NCBI GenBank assembly: GCA_902506565.1 | Contig: LR732703.1 | Coordinates: 1,074,525 to 1,138,524 of the forward strand | Length of the DNA: 64,000 bases | Direction: 5' to 3' | Origin: Burkholderiales bacterium 8X | GTDB taxonomy: Bacteria > Pseudomonadota > Gammaproteobacteria > Burkholderiales > Burkholderiaceae_C | Part shown: one piece after another, positions 1 through 8,066 of the stretch | Numbering within the stretch: the first letter of the stretch is position 1 | How the letters are laid out: each line of letters starts with the position of its first letter | Made by a program: the position numbers and the translations under genes | Notes under the pieces: generated by a model | The model's input: only the letters and a program-made list of their open reading frames with translations | Told to the model about the DNA's origin: nothing | The model's database searches: none

Positions 1-19
1 AAGATGGTATAAGAGACAG
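1..19. other. Residual Tn5/Nextera mosaic-end adapter
   Basis: Bases 2-19 read AGATGGTATAAGAGACAG, which is the 19-base Tn5 mosaic end used in tagmentation libraries with one T missing. This is almost certainly library adapter rather than genomic DNA. It implies that position about 20 is the first true base of a contig. The 42 bases that follow, up to the first stop codon, are C-rich and hold nothing recognisable. Confidence 0.9.
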
Positions 20-61
20 CCCCCACTGCTGCCCCCACCGCTGCCCCAACCCTAAAAACCG

Positions 62-817
62 CTACGCAACAGAGACCGAACCAGCAGAAGGCGCCGGCAC
101 CAACCGCCGAAGCGCCTCGAAGAACAGATCGGACTGCTCCCGCTCCCCTTGGATCTGCATCGCCACATGCGCCGCAAGCGCCGCATCCACCGGCACCAGC
201 GGCCTTCCGGTCGACTGCGCAATCACCTGGTGCAGGCACGCACGTTCGAGGTAGTACAGGTCGTCGTAGGCATGCGCGATCCGATCGCCCGCCACGATCA
301 CGCCGTGGTTCGCGAGGAACACGATGTCCTTGCCCGCCATCGCCTTGGCAATCCGCTCGCCCTCCGCGTCGTCGAGCGCCAGCCCGTTGTATCGATCGTC
401 GATCCCGATGCGGTTCATGAACCGCATCGCGTTCTGGCTCAAGGTCGGATCGAGCGCCCGATCGGCCGTCAGCGTCAGGGCCGTGGCGTACGGCATGTGG
501 CAGTGGAGCACCACCGACAAGCCCGTCACCCGATGCACCGCGCCGTGGATGAACAGCGCCGTCGGCTCCACGCGGTGACGGCCCGCCAGCACTTCGCCAT
601 GCACGTCGATCAACACGATGTCGTCCGGGCCGATCTCGCTCCAGTGCAGCCCGCGCGGGTTGATCAGGTAGCGGTCCTGCGCGCCGGGTAGCGCGACGCT
701 GAAATGGTTGCACACCCCCTCGGACAAGCCGTGGTGCGCCGCGGCGCGCAAGGCGAGCGCCAGGTCTTCGCGCAACTGGCGCACGGCGGGGCTCGCGTAG
801 TCGAAATCTGCATGCAT
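62..817 (-). CDS. Class II aldolase/adducin family protein
   Basis: A 251-residue protein of the zinc-dependent class II aldolase/adducin family (fuculose-phosphate aldolase fold). The zinc site is visible as H105-x-H107 in the stretch LHCHMPYATAL, with a further ligand H171 in LANHGVIVAG. Family members cleave or epimerise phosphorylated sugars, or act as decarboxylases or dehydratases on sugar acids, so the exact substrate cannot be read here. It is the last gene of a minus-strand run with KDPGal aldolase, the keto-deoxy-sugar kinase and an IlvD/Edd dehydratase, lying about 36 bp after dgoA, so a role in the same sugar-acid catabolism is inferred. The ATG at 817 is the only good start. The gene is complete although it ends close to the contig edge. 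Confidence 0.85.
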   Translation of the reverse strand: MHADFDYASPAVRQLREDLALALRAAAHHGLSEGVCNHFSVALPGAQDRYLINPRGLHWSEIGPDDIVLIDVHGEVLAGRHRVEPTALFIHGAVHRVTGLSVVLHCHMPYATALTLTADRALDPTLSQNAMRFMNRIGIDDRYNGLALDDAEGERIAKAMAGKDIVFLANHGVIVAGDRIAHAYDDLYYLERACLHQVIAQSTGRPLVPVDAALAAHVAMQIQGEREQSDLFFEALRRLVPAPSAGSVSVA

Positions 818-853
818 CGAAGGAAATCCTGTTGGCAGGTTGTTGACGAAGAA

Positions 854-1519
854 TCAGCTCGAAGCGCGTGCAGCTCGACCCGCACCGCGGAAGGCGGCAA
901 CGAAGTCCTCTGCCGCGACGCCGACTTCCTGTGCGCTCTTGCCGGGCTTGTACAAGGCCGAGCCGATGCCGAAGCCTGCGGCGCCGGCGTCGATCCACCC
1001 CGCCATGTTGGCAGGCGTGATCCCGCCGACCGGCATCAGCGGCGTGCCTTTCGGCAGCACGGCCAACAAGGCCTTCACCACCGCCGGGCTCGCGAGTTCG
1101 GCCGGGAACAGCTTGAGGCCGGTCGCACCCGCGGCCAGCGCGCCGAAGGCTTCGGTCGGCGTCATCACGCCCGGCAGGCCGACGAGCCCGATGCGGGCCG
1201 ACGCCGCGACCACCTCGGCATTGAAGTTGGGCGACACGATCAGCTCGCCGCCGGCCGCATGCACCAGCCGCACCTGCTGCACGTCGAGCACCGTTCCGGC
1301 GCCGACCAAGGCCTCCGGAAAGCGCCGGCGAAGCAGCGCGATGCTGCGATAAGGCTCCGGCGAATTGAGCGGTACCTCGATCAACCGGAAGCCGGCGGCC
1401 ACGATCGCAGCGCCGACCGCGGGCGCTTCGTCGGGCGTCAGCCCGCGAAGGATCGCGACCAGCGGCAATTGCTGCATCGCGGCGTCGAACTTCTGTCTTG
1501 GCGTCATCGAAACACTCAC
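854..1519 (-). CDS. dgoA: 2-dehydro-3-deoxy-6-phosphogalactonate aldolase
   Basis: A 221-residue class I aldolase of the KDPG/KDPGal family, cleaving 2-keto-3-deoxy-6-phosphogalactonate to pyruvate and glyceraldehyde 3-phosphate. The catalytic glutamate (E48 in IEVPLNSP) and the Schiff-base lysine (K136 in GLKLFPAE) are both present. The phosphate-binding GGITPANM and GIGSALYKPG segments follow. The length matches DgoA of E. coli. The first start is a GTG whose bases overlap the TGA of the upstream kinase gene (GTGA), a sign of translational coupling; an in-frame ATG four codons later (1507) is an alternative. Pairing with a DgoK-type kinase favours the galactonate rather than the gluconate isomer, but the two aldolases are hard to separate by sequence. 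Confidence 0.9.
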   Translation of the reverse strand: MSVSMTPRQKFDAAMQQLPLVAILRGLTPDEAPAVGAAIVAAGFRLIEVPLNSPEPYRSIALLRRRFPEALVGAGTVLDVQQVRLVHAAGGELIVSPNFNAEVVAASARIGLVGLPGVMTPTEAFGALAAGATGLKLFPAELASPAVVKALLAVLPKGTPLMPVGGITPANMAGWIDAGAAGFGIGSALYKPGKSAQEVGVAAEDFVAAFRGAGRAARASS

Positions 1520-2400
1520 CGAATCACTTGTGAAAGCGCATGCAGGCCGGCCCAGGTCGCCTCGGCGCCGAAGCTGCGCACGGCGAGCCCCTTGCCGCTT
1601 CGCCCGAGCGCCAGGCGATAGCGCTGGGTCAGGGCCGGCGTGCCGATCAGCACCAGTTCGCCGGCCGAATGAAAAGACTGCGAACGCAGTTCCTCCCCGA
1701 TCAGGAGGCCGGACAGGTAGCTCGACGTCTCGCGCGCCGGCATGCGATCGAACAACGCGAGCGTGCGAGTGCCGAAGGCGTTATGCAGCAGGCCGCGTCC
1801 GTTGTCGGCCCGGGCCACGCCTTCGAGGAAAGCGGCCTCGTCCAGCCGCGCGTTCGGCTCCATGGTCCGCGCGAGGATCGAATGCTGGCTCAGGAGCGCG
1901 TAGAACTCGCCGGTCATGGCGGTGCGGAATCCGGTCACCTTCCCGGCCTTGACGCTGACCCATTTGCTGTGGGTGCCGGGCAGCACAAAAAGTCCGTCGC
2001 CCATGCCGCCCAGTGCCAGTGCGCCGAACACCTGGACCTCTTCGCCGCGCATCACGTCGGGCACGCCGTCGTGCATGTCGCTCAAGCCGGGAACGACGGC
2101 GATCCGGCCGGGCTCGATCTCGATGATCTTCTGCGCGAGATCCGACTGGCCTGCGGGGCAGGCGCAGTAGGGCGCCTCGACCCAGCCTTGCTTGCTGCCG
2201 GCCATGCCGGAGATGAGGCAGGTGTTGCGACGATCGCGCATCCAGTCGCCGAACAGTTCCTCGAAGAGCGCGCCGAAGCCGCCGCTCGCCACGCTCAGGA
2301 TGCCGCGCGGCGCCAGGCGCTCTTCGATGACCTTGCCGTCGTCGTCCAGCAACGCGCCCCGAAGCGAGCTGGTGCCCCAATCGATGGCGACGAGGCTCAT
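1516..2400 (-). CDS. dgoK: 2-dehydro-3-deoxygalactonokinase
   Basis: A 294-residue sugar-acid kinase of the DgoK family, phosphorylating 2-keto-3-deoxygalactonate with ATP. The N-terminus shows the phosphate-1 loop AIDWGTSSLRGALLDDDG, and LPGTHSKWV lies in the middle as in DgoK proteins. The reading frame is open for about 300 bp upstream, but MSLVAIDWG at 2400 is the family start and that upstream stretch is antisense-like sequence within the dehydratase gene region. It lies 49 bp after the IlvD/Edd dehydratase gene and overlaps dgoA by four bases. Together the three genes form a De Ley-Doudoroff-type branch: dehydration, phosphorylation, retro-aldol cleavage. Confidence 0.92.
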   Translation of the reverse strand: MSLVAIDWGTSSLRGALLDDDGKVIEERLAPRGILSVASGGFGALFEELFGDWMRDRRNTCLISGMAGSKQGWVEAPYCACPAGQSDLAQKIIEIEPGRIAVVPGLSDMHDGVPDVMRGEEVQVFGALALGGMGDGLFVLPGTHSKWVSVKAGKVTGFRTAMTGEFYALLSQHSILARTMEPNARLDEAAFLEGVARADNGRGLLHNAFGTRTLALFDRMPARETSSYLSGLLIGEELRSQSFHSAGELVLIGTPALTQRYRLALGRSGKGLAVRSFGAEATWAGLHALSQVIR

Positions 2401-2449
2401 CGGACCGACTCCGCAGTGCTGCTCCGGGCGGTGGCGTTGCCGCGCATCA

Positions 2450-4282
2450 TCAATGGTTGTCCCTTGGCACGAACGATCCGCGCTTGCCGCGCAGGAAGGC
2501 GAGGTCGGCGCCCTGGTCGGCCTGCAGCACCGTGTCGACGTAGAGCTTCCAGTAGCCGGATTCGAGCGGCGCCTTGGGCGGCGTCCACGACTCGCGGCGG
2601 CGTGCCAGCTCCTCGTCGCTGACCTGAAGATGCAAACGGCGCGCAGGCACGTCGAGCTCGATGATGTCGCCATCCTGGACCAACGCCAGCGGTCCACCCG
2701 CGGCGGCTTCGGGTGCGGTGTGCAGCACCACGGTGCCGTAGGCGGTGCCGCTCATGCGCGCATCGCTGATGCGGACCATGTCGGTGATGCCCTTGCGCAG
2801 CACCTTGGGCGGCAGCGGCATGTTGCCGGCCTCGGCCATGCCCGGGTAGCCGCGCGGCCCGCAGTTCTTGAGCACCATGATGCAGTGCTCGTCGATGTCC
2901 AGCGACTCGTCGTCGATGCGCCGGTGCAGGTCGTCCGCGCTCTCGAAGACCACCGCGCGACCGGTATGCACCAGGAGCTCGGGCGTCGCCGCGCTCGGCT
3001 TGATGATGGCGCCGTTCGGCGCCAGGTTGCCGCGCAGCACGCAGATGCCGGCCTTGTCCTTGAAGGGTCGCCCGAGCGGCTGGATCACCTGCGGGTTGTA
3101 GTTCTCGGCATCCTTGATGTTCTCCCAGACGCTCTGGCCGCTGGCGGTCGGGATGTCCCTGTGCAGGTGCTCGGCGATTTCCTTCATGACCACCGGCACG
3201 CCGCCCGCGTAGCAGAAGTCTTCCATCAGGTACTGGCCGGAAGGCTGGAGGTTGACCAGGCACGGCAGGTCTGCGGCCAGGCGGTCGAAGTCGTCGAGCG
3301 TGAGGTCGACGCCGATGCGGCCGGCGATCGCGAGCAGGTGGATCACCATGTTGGTCGAGCCGCCGATCGCGGCGTTGACCTTGATGGCGTTCTCGATGGC
3401 CTGGCGCGTGAGGATCTTCGACATGACGAGATCCTCGTGGACCATGCCGACGATCCGGCGGCCCGCCATGCGCGCGAGCACGTTGCGGCGCCCGTCGACT
3501 GCCGGATAAGCCGCGTTGCCGGGGAGCCCGATGCCAAGCGACTCGACCATGCTGGCCATGGTGCTGGCGGTGCCCATGGTCATGCAGTGGCCATGGCTGC
3601 GGTGCATGCAGCTCTCGGCCTCGAAGAAGTCCTGCAGCTTGAGGGTGCCGGCGCGGACCTGCTCGCTCATCTGCCAGACACCGGTACCCGAGCCGAGTTC
3701 CTGTCCGCGCCACTTGCCCGACAGCATCGGGCCGCCGGAAACGCCGATGGTCGGCAGGTCGACGCTGGCGGCGCCCATCATGAGAGAAGGCGTGGTCTTG
3801 TCGCAGCCCATCAGCAGCACCACGCCATCGAGCGGATTGCCTCGGATGCTTTCCTCGACATCCATGCTGGCGAGGTTGCGATACAGCATGGCGGTGGGCC
3901 GCATCAGGGTCTCGCCGAGCGACATCACCGGGAACTCGAGCGGAAAGCCGCCGGCTTCGTAGACGCCGATCTTGACCTGCTCGGCCAGCGTCCGAAAGTG
4001 CGAATTGCAGGGCGTGAGTTCGCTGAAGGTGTTGCAGATGCCGATGACCGGCCGACCGTCGAACTGGTCGTGCGGAATGCCCTTGCCCTTCATCCAGCTC
4101 CGATAGATGAAGCCGTCGCGATCGTGTCGGCCGAACCATTGCTGGCTGCGCAGGAGGCGCGCCGGCCGAGGCGGTGCGTCGACCTTGGGCTCGGCGGGCG
4201 AGAGCTGCTGCGGATCGCTCTCGTCTCCAGGAGGAATGTCGGCGTTCGGTCCGCTCGGCGGGCCGTTCTTGTCGTTGCTCAT
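2450..4282 (-). CDS. IlvD/Edd family sugar-acid dehydratase
   Basis: A 610-residue iron-sulfur dehydratase of the IlvD/Edd family, removing water from an aldonic acid to give a 2-keto-3-deoxy acid. Three cysteines suited to hold the cluster are C92 (TPCN), C160 (GCDKTTP) and C233 (HGHCMTMG). Their spacing of 68 and 73 residues is, from memory, the same as in Rhizobium L-arabinonate dehydratase (C59, C127, C200), so this is the pentonate/hexonate branch rather than amino-acid biosynthesis. About 33 residues of proline- and acid-rich leader precede the conserved RLLRSQQWFG, longer than usual. The first gene of the minus-strand catabolic run, it diverges from the GntR regulator across a 68-bp gap containing a GntR-type operator. 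Substrate (galactonate, arabinonate, fuconate or other) is not determined. Confidence 0.9.
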   Translation of the reverse strand: MSNDKNGPPSGPNADIPPGDESDPQQLSPAEPKVDAPPRPARLLRSQQWFGRHDRDGFIYRSWMKGKGIPHDQFDGRPVIGICNTFSELTPCNSHFRTLAEQVKIGVYEAGGFPLEFPVMSLGETLMRPTAMLYRNLASMDVEESIRGNPLDGVVLLMGCDKTTPSLMMGAASVDLPTIGVSGGPMLSGKWRGQELGSGTGVWQMSEQVRAGTLKLQDFFEAESCMHRSHGHCMTMGTASTMASMVESLGIGLPGNAAYPAVDGRRNVLARMAGRRIVGMVHEDLVMSKILTRQAIENAIKVNAAIGGSTNMVIHLLAIAGRIGVDLTLDDFDRLAADLPCLVNLQPSGQYLMEDFCYAGGVPVVMKEIAEHLHRDIPTASGQSVWENIKDAENYNPQVIQPLGRPFKDKAGICVLRGNLAPNGAIIKPSAATPELLVHTGRAVVFESADDLHRRIDDESLDIDEHCIMVLKNCGPRGYPGMAEAGNMPLPPKVLRKGITDMVRISDARMSGTAYGTVVLHTAPEAAAGGPLALVQDGDIIELDVPARRLHLQVSDEELARRRESWTPPKAPLESGYWKLYVDTVLQADQGADLAFLRGKRGSFVPRDNH

Positions 4283-4313
4283 AGGGGAAAGTCCTCGGGT
4301 TTCAAACGTATTA

Positions 4314-4324
4314 TCGTCATACCA
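4314..4324. promoter_or_regulatory. Candidate FadR/GntR operator
   Basis: TCGTCATACCA matches the FadR-subfamily consensus TnGTnnnACnA at every fixed position and is symmetric, so it reads on either strand. It sits in the 68-bp gap between the dehydratase gene (minus) and the GntR gene (plus). A single site here could control both divergent transcripts, with the imported or dehydrated sugar acid as effector. The match is seen; binding is inferred. Confidence 0.6.
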
Positions 4325-4350
4325 TTGCGCCCGTTTTGTCGGTACTAACC

Positions 4351-5100
4351 ATGATCAAGAACGTCCACGGCAACACGGTCGATCGCCTCGGAAACGACAT
4401 CGTTTCCGGGCGCTACCCGCCGGGTTCGTCGATCCCGCCCGAGCCGCTGTTGTGCGAGGCACTGGGCGTGAGCCGTACCGTCGTTCGCGAGGCGGTCAAG
4501 TCGCTGATCGCCAAGGGGCTGGTCACGAGCGGCCCGAAGGTCGGCACCCGGGTGCAGCCCGAAGAGCAGTGGAACTGGTTCGACGCGGACGTCATCGTCT
4601 GGCAGACCCGGGCCGGGCTCTCGGTCGATTTCCTGCAAGACCTGCAGGACCTGAGGCGCGTGGTCGAGCCGGCCGCCGTCGCGCTGGCCGCGGTGCGCGC
4701 CACCTCGGAGGACATCGCCGATCTCGAGCATGCATTCGGCGGCATGAAGCAGGCGATCGAGCAGGGCGGCGACTACATCACGCCGGACCTGCGCTTCCAC
4801 CAGGGGCTGATCCGCTCCAGCCACAACCGGATGCTGGTGCAGATGAGCCGTGCCCTGGGCGCGCTGCTGCGCACCAGCTTCGAAATATCGACCATCCGGC
4901 CGGACGGGCCGGCCCGGTCGCTCCCGCTGCATCGCGCCGTGCTCGACGCGGTCATTGCGCGGCGGCCGGAGCGCGCGCAGAAGGCGATCCTGGTGCTGAT
5001 CGACGGTGCCCGCAAGGACATCGACCAGGTGCTCGCCTCGCGCAGGAAGCTGCCGCGGATCAGCCGGCCGGCCACGCAACTCAAGGCATCCACCGTATGA
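4351..5100 (+). CDS. FadR/GntR family transcriptional regulator
   Basis: A 249-residue repressor with an N-terminal winged helix (residues about 8-75, including GVSRTVVREAVKSLIAKGLV) and an all-helical FCD ligand-binding domain. The FCD metal-site pattern is visible in LRFHQGLIRSSHN. This is the FadR/DgoR/LldR type, which senses small carboxylates, often sugar acids. The ATG at 4351 is chosen; an in-frame TTG at 4336 would only add five residues. It diverges from the dehydratase gene and overlaps the TRAP small permease gene by ATGA, so it is probably co-transcribed with the transporter. Its target is likely the operator in the 68-bp divergent gap. Confidence 0.93.
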   Translation: MIKNVHGNTVDRLGNDIVSGRYPPGSSIPPEPLLCEALGVSRTVVREAVKSLIAKGLVTSGPKVGTRVQPEEQWNWFDADVIVWQTRAGLSVDFLQDLQDLRRVVEPAAVALAAVRATSEDIADLEHAFGGMKQAIEQGGDYITPDLRFHQGLIRSSHNRMLVQMSRALGALLRTSFEISTIRPDGPARSLPLHRAVLDAVIARRPERAQKAILVLIDGARKDIDQVLASRRKLPRISRPATQLKASTV

Positions 5101-5687
5101 AACCGGCCCTTCAACCCACCGGCGCAGGAGGCAGCCCCTTGGACAAGCTGATCGACGGATTCTTCAAGCTGCTCGAGTTCCTGGTCGTCGTGTGCATGGT
5201 CGCCATGGTGATCATGGTGTTCGGCAACGTGGTGCTGCGCTATGGCTTCAACTCCGGCATCACCGTATCGGACGAGATGTCGCGCTACTGCTTCATCTGG
5301 CTGACCTACATCGGCGCCATGGTCGCGATGCGGGACGGCGCCCATCTCGGCGTCGACACCCTGATCAAGAAGCTGCCGCTCGGCGGCAAGAAGTTCTGCT
5401 TCGCGCTCAGCCAACTGCTCATGCTGTTCTGCAACGTGCTGTTCCTGATGGGCACCTACGAGATGCACGAGCTGCAGGTCACCAACATCTCGCCGGTGGT
5501 CGGCATCTCGATGATCTGGATCTACGGCATCGGCTACGTGGTGTCGGTGGTCATGGGCATCATCAACCTCAACAAGCTCTGGCGGCTCTTCACCGGTCGG
5601 GTCTCCGAGGAAGAACTGGTGCAGGTCATGGAATCCGAGGACCAGGTGATGGAAGACACCGCGCACGAGAAGAAGGTGGCCGCATGA
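5097..5687 (+). CDS. TRAP transporter small permease (DctQ family)
   Basis: A 196-residue inner-membrane protein with four predicted hydrophobic helices, the small subunit of a tripartite ATP-independent periplasmic (TRAP) transporter. The family signature region (VLRYGF, DEMSRYCFIWLTYIG, DGAHLGVDTL) is clear. Two starts are possible. The ATG at 5097 overlaps the regulator's stop codon (ATGA). The TTG at 5139 has a perfect AGGAGG at 5126-5131 spaced seven bases ahead and gives MDKLIDGFF, more typical of the family. The later start may well be the main one. It is followed immediately by the large permease with another ATGA overlap. Confidence 0.9.
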   Translation: MKPALQPTGAGGSPLDKLIDGFFKLLEFLVVVCMVAMVIMVFGNVVLRYGFNSGITVSDEMSRYCFIWLTYIGAMVAMRDGAHLGVDTLIKKLPLGGKKFCFALSQLLMLFCNVLFLMGTYEMHELQVTNISPVVGISMIWIYGIGYVVSVVMGIINLNKLWRLFTGRVSEEELVQVMESEDQVMEDTAHEKKVAA

Positions 5688-6985
5688 CCGTCACGATCTT
5701 CATCGTCTCGCTGCTGGGCGCGATGGCGCTCGGCATGCCGATCGCCTATGCCTTGCTGGTGTGCGGCGTCTCGCTGATGGGCTGGCTCGCGGCCACCGGC
5801 GGACTGCCGGCCTTCGACAGCCAGATCATCGCGCAGCGCTTCGTCGACGGCGCCGACAACTTCCCGCTGCTGGCGGTGCCGTTCTTCCTCCTGGCGGGCG
5901 AGTTCATGACCGCCGGCGGCCTGAGTCGCCGCATCGTCAACCTGGCGATGGCGTGGGTCGGGCATTTCCGCGGCGGCATGGGCTACGTGGCCGTGGTCGC
6001 CGCGATCATCCTGGCTTCCATCTCGGGCTCGGCCGTGGCCGACACCGCGGCGCTGGCTGCGCTCCTGATCCCGATGATGAAGGCAGCCGGCTACCAGGTG
6101 AACCGCTCGGCCGGGCTGATCGCCGCCGGCGGCATCATCGCGCCGGTGATCCCGCCGTCGATCGGCATGATCGTGTTCGGCGTCGCCGGCAATGTCTCGA
6201 TCACCAAGCTCTTCCTCGCCGGCATCGTGCCGGGCGTGCTGATGGGGCTCGCGATCGGCATCACCTGGTGGTTGGTGGCCAAGAAGGAGAACGTCAAGTC
6301 CTCGCCGCGCGTGCCATGGGGCGAGCGGCTCAAGGTCACCGCCCAGGGCAGCCTGGCGCTGGCGTTGCCGGTCATCATCATCGGCGGCATGAAATTCGGC
6401 ATCTTCACGCCGACCGAAGCCGCGGTGGTGGCAGCGGTGTACTCGTTTGTGGTCGGCATGTTCGTCTACGGCGAACTGAAGGTGAACATGCTGTATCGGC
6501 TGGTTCTCGCGGCCGGCAAGACCACGGCGGTCGTGATGTTCCTCGTTGCGGCGGCCATGGTGAGTGCGTGGCTCATCACCGTCGCCAACATCCCGACCGA
6601 GGTCGTGAAGCTGCTCGAGCCGTTTATGGACAACCGCATCCTGCTGATGTTCATGATGATGGTGCTGATCATCGTGGTCGGCACCGCGCTCGACTTCACG
6701 CCGACGGTCCTGATCCTCACGCCGGTGCTGATGCCGGTGGTGCTCAAGGCGGGCATCGATCCGGTGTACTTCGGCGTGCTCTTCATCATGAACAACGCGA
6801 TCGGTCTCATCACGCCGCCGGTGGGCACCGTGCTCAACGTGGTGAGCGGCGTCGCCCGCATCACCATGGACGATGCCTTCAAGGGCGTGATGCCTTTCTT
6901 CATCGCCCAGGTGCTGGTGTTGTTCCTGCTCGTTTTCTTCCCGAGCATCGTGACCGTTCCACTGTCCTGGTGGATGGCGCGCTGA
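5684..6985 (+). CDS. TRAP transporter large permease (DctM family)
   Basis: A 433-residue, highly hydrophobic protein with roughly a dozen membrane segments, the sodium-coupled translocation subunit of the TRAP transporter. Typical DctM stretches are GMPIAYALL, GSAVADTAALA, IIAPVIPPSIGMIVFG, FTPTEAAVVA and NNAIGLITPPVGTVLNV. Length is normal for the family. Its ATG overlaps the stop of the small permease gene. With the adjacent small permease and binding protein it forms a complete transporter. The surrounding sugar-acid enzymes indicate that the cargo is an aldonate or uronate rather than a C4-dicarboxylate. Confidence 0.94.
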   Translation: MTVTIFIVSLLGAMALGMPIAYALLVCGVSLMGWLAATGGLPAFDSQIIAQRFVDGADNFPLLAVPFFLLAGEFMTAGGLSRRIVNLAMAWVGHFRGGMGYVAVVAAIILASISGSAVADTAALAALLIPMMKAAGYQVNRSAGLIAAGGIIAPVIPPSIGMIVFGVAGNVSITKLFLAGIVPGVLMGLAIGITWWLVAKKENVKSSPRVPWGERLKVTAQGSLALALPVIIIGGMKFGIFTPTEAAVVAAVYSFVVGMFVYGELKVNMLYRLVLAAGKTTAVVMFLVAAAMVSAWLITVANIPTEVVKLLEPFMDNRILLMFMMMVLIIVVGTALDFTPTVLILTPVLMPVVLKAGIDPVYFGVLFIMNNAIGLITPPVGTVLNVVSGVARITMDDAFKGVMPFFIAQVLVLFLLVFFPSIVTVPLSWWMAR

Positions 6986-7025
6986 TTTCGTTTTGTTTAC
7001 ACAGTCCAACCAAGGAGACGCAACC

Positions 7026-8033
7026 ATGATCGATCGCAGAACCCTCGTCGCTTCGCTGGCAGCCGCCGGCATGCTGCTGGCCGGCGCCGCCCAGGCCCAG
7101 TTCGCCGAGCGCACCATCAAGTTCACCAACGGCGTCAACGAAGACCATCCGGTCGGCGTCGGCGTCAAGAAGATGCAGGAAGTGCTCGCGGCCAAGACCG
7201 GCGGCAAGATGAAGATCAACGCCTTCTGGGGCGGCGCCGCCGGTGGCGACCTGCCCGCCACGCAGGCGCTGCGCGCCGGCACGCAAGAGATGGTGTGTAC
7301 GTCGAGCTCGCCGTTGGTCGGCATCGTGAAGGAAATCGGGGTGTTCGACCTGCCGTTCCTCTTCGCGAGCGAGAAGGAAGCCGACGCGGTGCTCGACGGC
7401 CCCGCCGGCGAATACTTCAACAAGAAGCTCGAAGCCGCCGGCCTGGTCAACCTGGCCTACTGGGAAAACGGCTTCCGCAACCTGACCAACAGCAAGCGCC
7501 CGATCGCCAAGGTCGAGGACTTCGACGGCGTCAAGGTTCGCGTGATGCAGAACAACATCTTCCTGGACTCGTTCAAGACGCTCGGCAGCAACGCCGTGCC
7601 GATGGCTTTCGGCGAGGTGTTCACCGCACTCGAGACCCGCACCATCGACGGCCAGGAGAACCCCTTCGTCACGATCGAGACCTCCAAGTTCAGCGAAGTG
7701 CAGAAGTACCTGAGCGTGACCCGCCATGCCTACACGCCGTTCCTGGTGCTCTACAGCAAGAAGCTGTGGGACCAATTGAATCCGCAGGAGCAGGCGGTGC
7801 TGCGAGAGGCTGCCATCGAAGGCCAGAAGGTTCAGCGCGCCGCGAACCGAGCCCTGAACGAGAAGTCGCTCGCGAGCCTCAGGAAGACCATGACCGTGAA
7901 CGAGATCTCGGCGGCCGAGCAGAAGCGCATGTTCGAGAAGGTGAAGCCGGTCTATGACAAGAACGTGCCCAACATCGGACCCGATGCCGTGAACGTGGTG
8001 ATGGATGCATTGAAGAAAGCGCGCGGCGGCTGA
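7026..8033 (+). CDS. TRAP transporter substrate-binding protein (DctP family)
   Basis: A 335-residue periplasmic binding protein. The signal peptide is residues 1-25 (MIDRRTLVASLAAAG through AGAAQAQ). The mature part shows the DctP fold pattern, including NLTNSKRPI and a conserved arginine in DGVKVRVMQN that contacts the substrate carboxylate in this family, then GEVFTALETRTIDGQENP. The ATG at 7026 has AAGGAG nine bases upstream. It follows both permease genes in the usual order Q-M-P. The ligand is inferred to be the sugar acid handled by the flanking dehydratases. Confidence 0.94.
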   Translation: MIDRRTLVASLAAAGMLLAGAAQAQFAERTIKFTNGVNEDHPVGVGVKKMQEVLAAKTGGKMKINAFWGGAAGGDLPATQALRAGTQEMVCTSSSPLVGIVKEIGVFDLPFLFASEKEADAVLDGPAGEYFNKKLEAAGLVNLAYWENGFRNLTNSKRPIAKVEDFDGVKVRVMQNNIFLDSFKTLGSNAVPMAFGEVFTALETRTIDGQENPFVTIETSKFSEVQKYLSVTRHAYTPFLVLYSKKLWDQLNPQEQAVLREAAIEGQKVQRAANRALNEKSLASLRKTMTVNEISAAEQKRMFEKVKPVYDKNVPNIGPDAVNVVMDALKKARGG

Positions 8034-8063
8034 TCGCGGCATCACGATGATCGCGGCGTCACG
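8031..8063. repeat. Short tandem duplication between dctP and dehydratase genes
   Basis: Two 16-base units (8031-8046 and 8048-8063), identical at 15 of 16 bases, fill the gap between the stop codon of the TRAP binding protein and the ATG at 8067. The first unit includes the binding-protein stop codon. It probably reflects a slippage duplication; no regulatory role is evident. Confidence 0.7.
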
Positions 8064-8066
8064 GAA

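Noticed and set aside
2192..4348. A 718-codon plus-strand frame across the dehydratase gene
   Set aside because: Antisense to the IlvD/Edd dehydratase and dgoK, with unusual histidine- and arginine-rich composition and no motif.
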